From: Anniella stebbinsi
Lineage: Eukaryota > Chordata > Lepidosauria > Squamata > Anniellidae
DNA: 64,000 nucleotides
NCBI GenBank assembly: GCA_029215795.1
Contig: JARDYH010000002.1
Span: 9,231,001 to 9,295,000 of the forward strand
Direction: 5' to 3'
Below, in pieces: positions 9,501-20,289 of this stretch (positions within the stretch are counted from its first letter, which is position 1; each line of letters opens with the position of its first letter). The notes below the pieces were generated by a model, which was given only the letters and a program-made list of their open reading frames with translations, did no database searches and was not told the DNA's origin. A program made the translations under genes and the position numbers.

Positions 9501-9860
9501 TTTGTGTCGTGTAGAATTTACTGTGTATTTGCATAAAGACGTACGAAACATCCCTCGCTGTAAAATGATTCTGTTGATGAACGTGCCACGGAGGCGCTAG
9601 ACTATTGGAGTCGGCCATGGGGATCATAAATTCATAAAACGGGTACATTTATATAACAGACACAAATAAATTTTATTTCCTTCTATCACGCAACTTCTTC
9701 TCTCCCCCCAAGCTTTCCCTTTTCGCGGAGTCGTTGAAATGACACCCCTCGAAAGCTCATTGATAAATGCTGATTAATTTCTTCAGAATGGGTTTTGTTA
9801 GAGAGCAGAAGACATGTAAATAAATATGGGAGGTGAAGCAGAGTTCAGGGTGTCACCGCA
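9501..9860. promoter_or_regulatory. Candidate conserved noncoding element
   Basis: Unique DNA keeping CpGs (GACGTACGAAAC, TTTTCGCGGAGTCG) together with TGATAAATGCTGATTAATTT, ATAAATTTTATTTCC and CATAAATTCATAAAAC. No repeat match in the window. The composition suits an ancient regulatory element; that is inference only. Confidence 0.35.
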
Positions 9861-10690
9861 GAGATTAAAGACCATGTCTAGCCCCTGAAGCTCACTTATT
9901 ACCACTGTGATGTCGATACATCTTTTTGACTGGAGTAGGATGTTTCCTTAATTGAGTTTCTCACTTTGCTTTTCTTTGCCTTACAGGAGAGACCTGGATT
10001 TTCAGAGCATGGGTTATGATTTTGGGCATTTTTTAAATATTTTTTTTCAGAAAGTGTGATAGAGGAAGTCTGACGAAGCTGGGCCGAATCTTTAGAGAAA
10101 GGCATCCCATGATCTTTGCTTTCCATTTGTTTTTAATTAAACTCTGTTATTAGCCATCTTGTTGTTTTCACAGTTAGGGTAACAAACTTGTGGACTTTAG
10201 ATCTTACAAGTTTTCAGTGCATACTTTTGAGTGTCTTGGGCATCTGTATCCTTAGCCTTCTGGATTAATGTGCAAAGTTAAACCGAAAACCCAAAGCATC
10301 AGGGAGAAGTAGAGAACTGTTCCTGGGAACACCTATATTGGTGATGCTGTCCTTCAGCTATATCACACGGACTTAGAAGGTGTGGTTTTTTTTTTTTTAA
10401 CAGAACTTGGCACGCACAGCAGTTTGCTTGCATGTTATCACACATGAGGGCAGAGAATTTCATCATGCTCTGTTCCACCACTCATTGATGAACCAATTAC
10501 TTGTTTTCTCAGAAGTCCCACTGAGAGTCCTTCCCTAGTAAGCGTGGTTAGGATTTTAGCCTGGTACCCACCCATGGACTCTTGCCTGTGGATTCTCAAG
10601 ATTTTGAAGCCAACTCTATAGATGTGATAGAATGGATGGAGGGGTTAGTTAGTTGTATTAAAGGTTTCATTGAACTTTCTTCTTTCTAAA
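9861..10690. other. Unassigned DNA
   Basis: No repeat or gene recognised in about 830 bp. A 75-codon open frame on the minus strand at 9899-10126 is lysine/serine-rich without domain and is taken as chance. Confidence 0.45.
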
Positions 10691-10699
10691 AATTATGCT

Positions 10700-11076
10700 C
10701 AACTTCTAAGTTCCTCCATAGGGTGCCTACTCCAAGGGAAGCTCGGAAAACGGCAACAAGCGAGAGGGCCTTTTCAGTGGTGGCCCCCCAATTATGGAAC
10801 TATTTTCTTAACAAGGCTTGCCTGACACCAACATTGTTATCTTTTCAGCACCAGGTCAAGACTTTTCTCTTCTCCCAGGCATTTAATAACATGTGTTGAG
10901 TTTTTAACTGACCCCAGAATAGTTGGTATGTAATCTGCTTTTAAGCTTTTTATGATTTTAAATTTTGTATATCTGTTTTTAATGTTCACTGTTTTAATCT
11001 TTGTAAACTGCCCAGAGAGCTTCAACTATGGGGTAGTATATAAATGTAAATAATAATAATAATAATAATAATAATA
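10700..11076 (+). pseudogene. L2 LINE 3' end, dead
   Basis: Plus-strand remnant of the L2 reverse transcriptase end: GCGAGAGGGCCTTTTCAGTG and TGGCCCCCCAATTATGGAAC correspond to the ERAFSVVAPQLWN motif, with FLFSQAFN-like codons after it. The tail reads CCAGAGAGCTTCAACTATGG and ends in (TAA)n at 11048-11076. Confidence 0.85.
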
Positions 11077-11429
11077 GCTATTTCAGGTGAAAATTGAACA
11101 GCTGTCTCCTGCTTGACAGCTGTGCGTCAGTGTAGTAACTCAATTTGAAGCTTCTCAAGTTGGTCTATTGGTTTTTGGGGTCTTTTGACTCAATTTAGAA
11201 TTTCACCCCTGCCCCCCAAAAGCCACCATATGCCTGTGAGTGGGGCAGAGACATGGGGGATGCTTGGGATGGACCCTTGTGTGAACTGCCTTTGAGATGA
11301 ATTGAAACAGGGTCTCAGATTGTAAGGTCCCTTTTTAAAGAGTTCAAAATTGGCTCAGAATTGTATTGTTCTTACCATACAGCTTGGTAATGGTAACGCA
11401 GGGATAGGAAAGACTTTGAATCTCCTAGA
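11077..11429. other. Unassigned DNA
   Basis: Unique sequence, no feature recognised. Confidence 0.4.
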
Positions 11430-11552
11430 CCAGACCTCCTCTACCTGGTGTCGAGCAGTTATTTTAGATTACAACTCTCAGGTCTCCTGACACAATACTG
11501 CCTGAAAGTTCCAAAACATCTAGAGGCCTCCAGGTTGGCAAAGGCTGTCCTA
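11430..11552. mobile_element. PalP copy 1 (short hairpin MITE)
   Basis: Decayed copy of a ~125-bp hairpin element: TTAGATTACAACTCTCAGG on the left pairs with the CTGAAAGTTCCAAAACATCT region on the right. Better copies are at 37.27 and 41.12 kb. Confidence 0.55.
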
Positions 11553-11595
11553 GACCAATTCAAACAAATGGTCCATGACAAGGTTGTATAATACA

Positions 11596-11712
11596 TAGTT
11601 CTCCAGAGTTTTTGGACTTCAACTCCTAGCATTCCTGCCCATTGACCATGCTAGTGGGGACTTCTGGTAATTGAAGTTCAAAACATTTGGAGATCTATCT
11701 TCTACCCACTCC
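11596..11712. mobile_element. PalP copy 2 (short hairpin MITE)
   Basis: The left arm TCTCCAGAGTTTTTGGACTT with CAACTCCTAGCATTCC pairs with GGACTTCTGGTAATTGAAGT and AAAACATTTGGAGA on the right. The two PalP copies lie 45 bp apart. Confidence 0.65.
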
Positions 11713-13165
11713 TGGTTGAGGGTTTTTCGCCACCAGCTCTGTGCACAAGCAAAGTTGGTGCCTATGAAATCTGTGAGAAACATCCTAGTAGCATCCAGTG
11801 AAGCCTCCAAGTCACAGTGTTGAACCTGGAGGAGACTGGAGATGGCATGCATCCATCATCACCACCACCACCACCACCACCTCACCAGCCAAAAAAAAAA
11901 AAAAAATGGTACATAACATTCTGGAGCCAACTGATTGACCAGGAGCCAATCTGCACTTCTTCAAAATTCATGCTCATTTTATTCAATTTCAGATTCAGTG
12001 ACAGTTTCATTGGAGAGTAGAGACTAAAGCAGGCATAGGGAACTTTTCTGTTCGCTTGAAGGCCATATTCCCCCACAAGTAAGTTTTTAGGAGATGCATC
12101 TCAGTGGTAGGCAGATATGGAACGAAAATTCGATGGAGCAAGATGGCATAGTTCCCCATCATTAACATAGATCAAAAACCATTGCTTGCAGAGGTCTTCT
12201 GCTGGCTTCCACCACCCCCATCACTCCATCCAACTCATTTCCATCATTTCCTTTTTTTCCCTTCCTCCCCCTTCTCTCCTTCTGGGTTCCCCACCACTGA
12301 GTTAAAGTAAGCAGCTTCTGAAAGTGCACAAAGTCTGTTTGCTTAGGGAATGATGACTACGCAGGTGCAAAATCAGCACAGTCACTTGTATCTCAATTTC
12401 AATTAGAAAAGGCAAGAATTTCAGGACAATGGAGCTTGTTGCAACATAAATATTGTTGCGTGATGCAAACTGGGGGTGAAGTATTCCGAGCCCATTATTT
12501 TCAAATTTCAAATTTTGGCAGAATAAATGTTTGTGATTTAACCATTTCCGGCATATTATCGATCAGTTCTTCAGGGGTTATGCAGCCAGGTCTGAAGCTC
12601 TATGTCATTTCCAGACTTCAGTAATACAATCCCTCCATGATCCCCGTCCCTGCCAACAGTTCCTAACAATTTTCTCTGCAGTGATATCTGAGATTTTGAA
12701 GACCACACATAAGTGAAAGCTAAAAGCATCCTCCAACACGGATCTCTGAATTTGGCTTAGGAGTCTTCACTTCTCCTTCCAAATCTCGTGGAAAGTGAAA
12801 CGTTTGGTTCCTGTTGAGAATGGGAATATCCCACTGTGATGAAAATGATCGACATGTAAGTTTAGCCTTGTGCGAAGAAGTGAGGAGGAATAGAAAAGAG
12901 CATGGCATGTACACACACATATATGTACACTCGCACACGGAGTATTACCAGATTGAATGATTGATTGATTGATTGATTGAAAAATCTTAACTGTGTGAAT
13001 TGAATCCTTAGTTAAAATGGCATAAGAAATAATCCTTTTTGTTTTTAAATATTTCATGCATATATCAGAACAGGCATGAAAAGACACTCCCTTTTGTGTG
13101 TATGTGTGTGTGAGAGAGAGAGAGGGGGGGGGGGAGATTCCAAACAAATACTTTGATCTTGTTCA
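11713..13165. other. Unassigned DNA with simple repeats
   Basis: No gene. Contains (CAC)n at about 11860-11882, an A-run at 11891-11905, (ATTG)n near 12957-12980 and a GT/GA/G run at 13095-13136. The part 12400-12620 is unique, AT-rich and keeps some conserved-looking motifs (GCAGAATAAATGTTTG, ATTATCGATCAG). Confidence 0.45.
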
Positions 13166-13169
13166 TCAT

Positions 13170-13560
13170 TAATTTCACCTTTCTTCTGCAAGGAATTTTG
13201 AACAGAGAACCAGCTGGAATTTTGAACCATCACCACAGAAAGGTGATGCAGCTGCAAAAAAGGAGAAATGCCGTTTTAGCCTTCATTAATAGAGCATTAT
13301 TTTCTAAGCCACTGAAAGTCAAAGTCCCACTTCATTCTGCTACTCTGACCTTATCTGGAATGCTGTGCCCATTTCTGGGTCATGTATTTAAGAACGAATT
13401 TGGGGTGGGGGGTGTTCAAAGGAGGGCAATGAAGATGGTTAGTAGTATAGAGACAAAGATCTCATGAGGACAAGTTGAAGGAATCGGATATGTTTAGCTT
13501 GGAGAAGAGAGAACTGAGAGGGCACATGATGGTACTCTTCAAATAGCAGTAAGGGCAGAG
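13170..13560 (+). pseudogene. CR1 LINE reverse transcriptase fragment, dead
   Basis: Plus-strand CR1 coding remnant. The reading includes a VQRRAMKM-type motif at about 13410-13440 and FSLEKRELRGHMMVLF-like codons at 13490-13540, with frameshifts between. It matches the better kept copy at 33.5-34.1 kb. Confidence 0.8.
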
Positions 13561-13887
13561 ACGTGTTCTCTGCTACTGGTGATGGTTCCATATATTCAGT
13601 ATTAATGTTATTAAATGTGATTTTACAAAACTTAATAATAATAATATTATTAATAATAATAATGAAGGCCGATGCATTATTCCAGTGTTTTTCCACCAGA
13701 TTTGCCAAATAAACACTTGAAGGTGGGAAGAACTTTCCTTCTTCATGAGCAATTGGCTGGAATACCACTGGTGTGCTTTTCTTTATAAATCCACTAGTAA
13801 AAGGGACTAGAGACTTAATTTTTAAAATGAAAACTGAGAGGTTAGGAAGGCAGTTGGAAGACCTTTGGGGATGCTAGGCCCCTATGT
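13561..13887. other. Unassigned DNA
   Basis: Contains an (AAT)n-like tract at about 13632-13665. Otherwise unique. Confidence 0.4.
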
Positions 13888-14088
13888 TTGTCAGGACCAT
13901 AGGAAGCTGCCTCTACTGAGTCAGACCATCGGTCCATCAACTAGTTCAGTACAGTTGATACTGGCTGCAATGGCTCTCCAGAGTTACAGCAGTGATTCTT
14001 TCCTAGCCCTATCTGGAGAACCTGGGACCTTCTGCACGCAAGGCGTATGCTCTACCACTGAGCTATGCCCTAGTCGCCATTATATTTT
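13888..14088 (-). repeat. tRNA-derived SINE, type 2
   Basis: Read on the minus strand the head contains a tRNA-like A box (GCATAGCTCAGTGGTAGAGC) and a B box (GGTTCTCC region), i.e. an Ala-type tRNA origin. The body follows with the plus-strand AGGAAGCTGCCTCTACTGAG and TCAGACCATCGGTCCATC. Further copies are at 15.9 and 25.85 kb. Confidence 0.8.
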
Positions 14089-14235
14089 CAATTTCTGAAT
14101 GGCGTGACAGTCAGAAATGTTAACGGCTGCAGCAGATTGCCCTTTTACAGAATTCCTTGTGACCTGTGGCATGTTTATCCTAAATTAATATTAGATGAAT
14201 ACTGCTTGCTACTGCGGTATATGCCCAGTGCAAGT

Positions 14236-14475
14236 GAGAGCCAGTGTGATGAAGTGGCTAGAGTGTTGGACTTGGAAGTTGAAAGATCCGGGTTCTCGTC
14301 CCCACTCAGCCATGGAAGCTCACTGGTTCACTTTTGGCCAGTCACAGGCTCTCAGCCCAACCTCCCCAACAGGGTTGTTGTTGTGAGGATAGACATGGAG
14401 AGGAGGAGGATTATATATGCCACCTTGAGTTCCTTGGAGGAAAAAAGGTGGGATAGAAATGCAATCAATCAATCA
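14236..14475 (+). repeat. tRNA-derived SINE, type 1 (squamate type)
   Basis: A-box-like GAAGTGGCTAGAGTGTTGG, B-box-like CCGGGTTCTCGTCCCC, a body with GCTCACTGGTTCACTTTTGG and GTTGTTGTGAGGATAGA, and a LINE-like 3' end GGGATAGAAATGCAATCAAT. This is the architecture of the SINEs widespread in lizards and snakes. Its 3' part belongs to the duplicated block that follows. Confidence 0.85.
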
Positions 14476-14961
14476 AGTATTGACATAGGTAAACTCTCTA
14501 TCTGGACACAGATAAACACAGCTGCCTGCATTTTTTGCCTCTCCTGGGGGCATAGCTATGCGGACTGTCAACTGTCCCCTATTGCATTGGGACCTGGCCT
14601 TGTTTTGTCCAGTTGGGCCAACCAGAGTGGTGCAACATTGTGGAGTCAGCTCTTCACACCACAACATGTTACATTGTCAAGTGCCATCAACACTGATGGC
14701 TAAAGGACGTTCCAAAGCGTGCAGAAGCTCCCCCAATATGGCCTTGCCTTTTGCATATTCTTCTTGGACCAGCTTTTGAAATGCACCTCACTGTTAGCTC
14801 ACTTGGCTTCTCGTCATTTTATGAATTGGCTAAATTTAGCATCACCCAGCGACCTTCAGCATGGATTCTTGTAAATGAGGCATCTACGGTTAACTCGGTT
14901 GATGAATTTAAAAACCTGACTGAACATTCAATGTTGCTTATGAAATAATCATGACTTGGCT
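14400..14961 (+). repeat. Local duplication X, copy 1
   Basis: About 560 bp, from the SINE 3' end (GAGGAGGAGGATTATATATG) to AATCATGACTTGGCT, that recurs in direct orientation at 16014-16573 with only scattered mismatches and one ~22-bp gap. The non-SINE part has no internal repeat and no recognisable product. A 73-codon open frame (14558-14779) is preserved in both copies, but so is everything else. Nucleotides around the unit are unrelated. Confidence 0.85.
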
Positions 14962-15899
14962 TGATGGATGGAACTGATTCCCCAAACTTCCAACTGAGAT
15001 TTTCAGCTTGAGTTTTCATTAGACAGACATGGATTGAGGCTGTTGTAATCCAGTTAGGGATGAAATTGAAAACCATTTCAACTGGGATTCTTTCCTCTCT
15101 CTTTTTTTTAATGAATAATTTAGATGGCTTCAGCTTGTTTCCCCCTTTGGAGTTCTCCAAACTAGCATCTTCATTTACGTTTCATTGGTGGAGTGACATG
15201 CAAGTCGAAGGTATTTTTATGTTTGCTATAAAAAAAATATGCTGTTGACAGCTCTAACAATTCTGGACTGTGAGGCCAACCAAGCGGCAGGATCAAGGAC
15301 CAAGCCAGGAGTTAAGACTGAAGAACAATCAAGGATGCACATCAAACCTTGCAGGAACATAGGTAACTGCCTGACCCCGAGGGGCTGTCTATACCTGATA
15401 AAAGCCCCAGGGTGGGTGTGCGGTGGCGTGGGGTTGATTAGAAAACGCAGAAGCCACTGTGCAGGCATCCCAGGGGCTTTCTCCCGTAGCAAAAAAAAGT
15501 TAGGGATTTACCCTGACTTTTTTTTCTGGAGCACAGCAAGGGCAGTGCATTGTTGTCTGTCCCCGCTGCTCTGGAGTCATGACGGAGGCATGGCCGGGCA
15601 GATAGCACCCCCTGATTGGTCACCATCTCCCCGGGCAGGGGGGAGGGGGGAGCCAGCGAGCCGAACAGCCAACGGAATGCCCCTGCGTTGCTTCCATGGG
15701 GAGAAGAGTCTTCCTTTGACTGCGGGGGGGGGGGAAGCCAAGGGGGACAGTAGTGGCAGTGGCAGCTCCCCCTCCTAGATCCATATAAACAACACCCTCG
15801 CTCCTTTGCATGGAGATAACAGGGCACAACCCCACAGGAGCAGAAGCGTGGGGTTTTCGGGGAAGGCGGTGCCAACTTGGCGCCGTGAAGATACTCCCG
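14962..15899. other. Unassigned DNA, GC-rich in its second half
   Basis: 14962-15370 is AT-rich and unique. 15380-15890 is GC-rich (CCCCGGGCAGGGGGGAGGG, a G-run at 15723-15735, GGCGGTGCCAACTTGGCGCC) and gives overlapping open frames of 99-179 codons on both strands. No domain is seen and the frames overlap in antisense, so they reflect base composition. It may be an old GC-rich transposon or a weak CpG island. Confidence 0.4.
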
Positions 15900-16078
15900 G
15901 AGTCATACTCTTGCTTCATCTAGTCCAATATTGTCAACACTAACTGACAATGTATCCCCAGTGTTTCAGGCAGGACTCTTTCCTGGAGATGCTGGAAATT
16001 GAACCTAGAACCTGAGGAGGAGGAGGATTATATATGCCACCTTGAGTATCTTGGAGGAAAAAAGGTGGGATATAAATG

Positions 16079-16109
<31 letters not shown>

Positions 16110-16597
16110 GTATTGACATAGGTAAACTCTCTATCTGGACACGGATAAACACAGCTGCCTGCATTTTTTGCCTCTCCTGGGGGCATAGCTATGCGGACTG
16201 TCAACTGCCCCCTATTGCATTGGGACCTGGCCTTGTTTTGTCCAGTTGGGCCAACCAGAGAGGTGCAACATTGTGGAATCAGCTCTTCACACCACAACAT
16301 GTTACATTGTCAAGTGCCATCAACACTGATGGCTAAAGGATGTTCCAAAGCGTGCAGAAGCTCCCCCAATATGGCCTTGCCTTTTGCATATTCCTCTTGG
16401 ACCAGCTTTTGAAATGCACCTGACTGTTAGCTCACTTGGCTTCTCGTCGTTTTATGAATGGGCTAAATTTAGCATCACCCAGCGACCTTCAGCATGGATT
16501 CTTGCAAATGAGGCATTTACGGTTAACTCGGTTGATGAATTTAAAAACCGAATGAAATAATCTTGACTTGGCTACCACTGAGCCACAGCCCCTCCAC
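15900..16597 (-). repeat. tRNA-derived SINE type 2, split by duplication X
   Basis: The SINE body 15900-16013 (TCATCTAGTCCAATATTGTC ... AATTGAACCTAGAACC) stops within the B-box region. The remaining head, TACCACTGAGCCACAGCCCC, resumes at 16574. About 25 bp of the tRNA-like head are missing and are replaced by 560 bp of duplicated sequence. Confidence 0.75.
16014..16573 (+). repeat. Local duplication X, copy 2
   Basis: Direct duplicate of 14400-14961. Differences seen by eye: a longer (CAAT)n run after the SINE end, single substitutions, and loss of about 22 bp (the stretch with CATTCAATGTTGC in copy 1). The left edge joins the SINE at GAACCT/GAGGAGG, the right edge at TTGGCT/ACCACTG. No terminal repeats, tail or target duplication frame it. 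Confidence 0.85.
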
Positions 16598-17399
16598 TGA
16601 GTGAGTGGAGTTAATTCAGAACTTAGGCAAACCTTGTTCAAGTAAGGCTCAGCTGGAACAGGAAGTTCTCTTACCGTCGTTCCTGCCCAGGATGATTCAA
16701 TAGCCAGCCTGGGTGGACAGAATCAGTCCAGAACCTGGGGGTATTTTACTGGAAACCTGCTACCTGCAGTTCAGTGGCTAACCATACAGGTGTGCTGCAT
16801 GCTGATCCAGAAGTTCCGTAACTTTCCCTTCCTTTCCCTACACTTTGTGCCTTCCTGCATTCATTTCCTGTTTTATCAATGCACACTAGTGGTAAAGCAG
16901 AATAACCAGGAGAATCTTGATGCAAACAGGCATATCTGATCACTTCACCACCTTCCCCCCATCTTCTTTTAAGGAACATTTGGTACATTGGACATTTAGA
17001 ATGGGAGGGGGATTCAAAAGAGAGAACTGAAACTTTCAGAAAACTCTGCATGTACAGTGGGAGGGGGGGATGGAGAATTCACTGCATTCCAAGATCTCAA
17101 ACTCCACATCAACATTCTATAGTTCCAAAGAAAACCATCAAAGAAAAACAGTGCATGGAGTCCTACATTAGGGCATCCTTTGCCATAATTCTGTACATAA
17201 TTATGGTCTGTACATAAATCTCTCAGTCTCTTCAGAGAAAGAAACCAGCTAACGAGAAAAGTCAATATTGAGCTCAGGAAAAGCTCGAACTGACTTGGCT
17301 TGGAGGAAGAAGTAGTGGTTTGATCCAATCCCAGACATTTTGAAGCTGATGAGTCAAAATGGGGAACGCTTTAACTTCAATGAAACAGCCTGTGCTCCC
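16598..17399. other. Unassigned DNA
   Basis: Unique sequence; minus-strand open frames of about 100 codons at 16746-17328 overlap each other and carry no recognised domain. Confidence 0.4.
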
Positions 17400-17700
17400 T
17401 TCATAGACCTGTCAACATGCCTTGGTGTGCCGTATCTTCTACCTTTATCTTTCGGCTGCCCTTAGCAGCAAGCGGCAGACTTTGGCATGCCTTATTGAAC
17501 TGGAACTTGGCAGCTTGTTGGAACCAATAAAGAAAATGCATGAAGGTTACCCCCAAATTGATATAAATCACTGCCCCACAGGAAAAGGCCTATTACTTTG
17601 CCCTCGTCAAATTGTGACTGTAATTGAAACTTGAAATGCTGGCTGCTTGTTTAGCCTAAGAATGACATCATCCTCTTTGATGTTGGCTCTCCTGTCCTGT
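17400..17700. promoter_or_regulatory. Candidate conserved noncoding element
   Basis: Unique DNA with ATTGATATAAATCACTGCC, AAATTGTGACTGTAATTG and GGCAGCTTGTTGGAACC. Balanced composition and no repeat match suggest constraint. The 70-codon open frame across it shows no known domain. Confidence 0.3.
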
Positions 17701-17859
17701 GATGACAAGGCCCCTGCTGGATCAGACCAAAAGTCCGAATTTATTTATTTATTGCATTTTTATCCTGCTCAATAACCTACAGCCCAGCTCAGTATTTTGT
17801 TTCCAACAGTGGCCAGCCAGATAGCTCCAGGGCCATAAAAGTAATATCCAACCTATATT
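17701..17859. repeat. SINE-like scrap
   Basis: CTGCTGGATCAGACCAAAAG and CAACAGTGGCCAGCCAGATA are body pieces of the CR1/SINE tail repeats, split by an (ATTT)n-containing piece (17740-17760). Confidence 0.5.
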
Positions 17860-18300
17860 GCTTGTTCTCAGCAATCTTTTTTTTTTCCAATCTTGAATTC
17901 AGTTCATCTCAAACTTTGAGAATTTGTCCAGTCTTCAGCTCAGTTAATCCTGAATTTTTCAGACATGCTCACATGAAAACCAAGCATCATTATTCTGCAC
18001 ATTTCTCCCAATATGTGAATTTTGTATCCATTTTTGCTCAATGCACATATTATTATTTTGTAAGGTGTTCTCCCAGCAGAGTGCATTTTGAATGCTGTTT
18101 TCTCCTAATATATGCATTTCTGCACACATTTTCCAACAGGAGAACTCATGCAAACTTTGGAGAAGTGCAATTTTTGAAAAATCACTAAGTTTCAGTTCAC
18201 ACAGTGGTTCGAAGGTGTGAAATGAGGTAAATCTGCATTAAAATGTGAAATGAATGAATTTCTCCCCTATCTCTAGCCTGGAGGTTCAAAATGTGCACAG
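17860..18300 (-). repeat. Family Q: decayed short-period repeat
   Basis: AT-rich sequence with loosely recurring units of some 25-35 bp (TGCACATTTCTCCCAATATG, TGCACATATTATTATTTTG, TATGCATTTCTGCACACATT). Read on the minus strand it resembles 34.5 and 54.2 kb in order and motif. Class unknown. Confidence 0.5.
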
Positions 18301-18414
18301 TTCCTGTTTAAACGAGCTGGAAAAACAAGTTGAAAACAAAAAAAAGGAATCAATCCAAAACTGGTTTTGAAGTGATTTTCAGAGAATTTAAGCAAGCTTT
18401 AAAGAGGCTGGTTC

Positions 18415-18700
18415 TGCCAATGACCAGATCCATTGACAGCCTTTTCCTCCATTTCCTCCATGAGCTTCCCCATCCTCTTTTTAAAGCCATCAAAGTTAGT
18501 GGCCATCACTACATCCTGTGGGACTGAATTTTATAGTTTAACTCTGTGCCGCGTGAAGAACTTCCTTTCATCTGGCTAGAATTTCCCACTATTCAGCTTC
18601 AATGAATGCCCTGGGATCTTAGACTTCTCCATCTCCATGCATAATTGTATACCTGTCTATCTTGCCCCCCAATTTCTTGCTTTCCACCCTAAAAGTATAG
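18415..18700 (-). pseudogene. CR1 LINE fragment, dead
   Basis: On the minus strand it encodes decayed pieces of the CR1 C-terminus (IVKLNSVPQDVVMATNFDGFK-like around 18470-18540), with ATGAGCTTCCCCATCC upstream. Frames are broken. The same segment is at 23.8, 47.4 and 63.9 kb. Confidence 0.7.
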
Positions 18701-19312
18701 CTCTGAACATTGCAACAATTTTTTTAGAAGCTTCCTGTGTTGAAGTCAAATGTTGGACTTCCTGGGCAATTTCCCACTTGTATGTAAATTCAATTTGATA
18801 GCAGAGTGATCACTACTTCTAGCTGGTTCAACAATACCCACATTTTACGCTAGGTCCTGGTCACCACTTCGAAGGATTAGGTCTGTTGACTCTCCTCTGG
18901 TCAGTTCTATGTAGGGGTGGGTGAACTCACCCGTGCCTGGCTCATTGGAGGTGTGCCCATTGCTGACTCTGGCTGCCACTGCTTATCTGGCCAAATGAGC
19001 TTCTTCTGAGGTTTGGTTCAGCCCAACAAGTGCTCAGCAGCCATCCACCCTCACTGCCAAAATTGTGCAACTCCCCCTGCTGCGCCAATGGTGGCCGTGA
19101 AAACCCCATTTACGCAAGGGCAATTTCCAGATCCTCCGTTGTGCATGATGGAGGCTCCGGAAAGTCCGCAATTCCCCCCGTTGCATCAATGGCAGCCAGA
19201 AAGGCCCCATTTACATAAGAATCGAGGTGCGAAAAAAGTGTTCGCACCTTTCCCCTTGCATAAATAGAGGCCTTTACAGCCACCATTGATGCAGTGGGGG
19301 GAAGTGTACCAT
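18701..19312. repeat. Unassigned DNA and GC-rich repeat H
   Basis: 18701-18990 is unassigned. 19060-19312 holds repeated motifs (GGCCCCATTTACATAAG, TTGTGCATGATGGAGGCTCC, CCGGAAAGTCCGCAATTCCC) also found at 25.52-25.68 kb and partly at 28.05 and 31.30 kb. It is probably the interior of a DNA transposon of unknown family. Confidence 0.4.
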
Positions 19313-19389
19313 TTCAACAGTGAAGGACAACAGCTGCAAATCTACACACCAGGCATGGCGAGAGTGCAGTAAATCGCCGGTGTGATGGA
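19313..19389 (-). mobile_element. PalC end fragment joined to PalB copy 2
   Basis: On the minus strand it reads CCTCCATCACACC, GGCGATTTACTGCACTCTCG and CATGCCTGGTGTGTAGAT, the first 75 bp of PalC. It is fused to PalB exactly as at 5141. Confidence 0.8.
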
Positions 19390-19629
19390 GGCTTACACCA
19401 AGCAGGATATCACACTATGAAAGTGGTATGAAAGTGGTATATAAGAGGCAAGAGCCATACTACTGTTTTATAGCGGTATTGAAGTGCACTGACAACTGTT
19501 GGGGCCCATTGACACATACCATATACCACTTTCATACCACTATACCCTGCTTGGTGTGACTCCTGCCTTATATATACCGCTTTCATATCACTTTCATAGT
19601 GCAATATCCTGCTTGGTGTAGATGAGGCC
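19389..19629 (-). mobile_element. PalB copy 2 (full length, long form)
   Basis: Minus-strand start GGCCTCATCTACACCAAGC; the plus strand carries ACACCAAGCAGGATATCACA on the left and ATATCCTGCTTGGTGTAGAT on the right. About 240 bp with an internal third GCTTGGTGTGACTCCTGCC motif, as in copy 1. No coding capacity. Confidence 0.88.
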
Positions 19630-19650
19630 TCTGTCTCTCTCTCTCTCTCT

Positions 19651-20136
19651 GGCCCTTTCCACAACTGGCAAAACACCTGGGATGGACCCTGGCTGCTCCC
19701 TGTGAGTCTGCATGACGCAGAAGGAGTAGCAGGGGATTTTTCCTGGATTCTTCAGCGGTACTGGGAACTTCCCAGGACCACGAAAGAATGCGGTCGCCCA
19801 CCCCAGTGAAGCCGCGCTTGCTCATGAGTAAGCATGGCTGTATCGATGGCCATGGAGCCATTCCACGCAGCTCCAAGGCCATCAGGATTGGGAGGAAACC
19901 AAAATTGCCACCCCTAGGATGATGGGGGGAGGGGGCGCAATCACGTGTGGCTTTAAAAAAAAAATACTTACATTTGTGGAGAAGCGCTCGTGTACTCTCC
20001 ATGGATCATTTTAAAAAATGGGAGATGCCCAGGCCATCGCATTAGTCATGCAATTTCAGCAAGCCGAGCCTGGGAGTGGCTACTTCTGGGTTCGCTCACG
20101 CTGGGCCCTCTACACCCCCATGGTGTAGAAAGGGCC
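19651..20136. mobile_element. PalN copy 1 (non-autonomous TIR element)
   Basis: TIRs GGCCCTTTCCACAAC on the left and GGTGTAGAAAGGGCC on the right. The interior is GC-rich with imperfect inverted arms and an A-run at 19948-19958; no transposase. A short form lies at 29126-29251. A (CT)n run sits at 19631-19650, just outside. Confidence 0.75.
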
Positions 20137-20289
20137 TCTCTCTCTCTCTTTCTCAAGATTCTCAAAACTCTTTATCTCTGCTCATGCTCTGCTTGTATAG
20201 AGACCTTCCATAAATCTGTTGTGCTCTCCCATTTGAAAGAAACCAAAACCTATAGTAACACTGCAATTAGAATGTCACTTCTCAGGAAA

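Noticed and set aside
11849..11911. CAC repeat and A-run resembling a poly-A tail of a retroposed copy
   Set aside because: No gene-like or SINE-like sequence precedes it, so it is listed as simple sequence.
14040..14082. tRNA-like sequence on the minus strand
   Set aside because: Same SINE type 2 head, without a closing acceptor stem.
14104..14703. 199-codon open frame on the plus strand
   Set aside because: It runs straight through a tRNA-derived SINE and the duplicated block X; no domain is seen, and the SINE part explains its length.
15239..15919. Overlapping frames of 99-179 codons on both strands
   Set aside because: GC-rich DNA with few stops; frames overlap in antisense and lack any recognisable domain.
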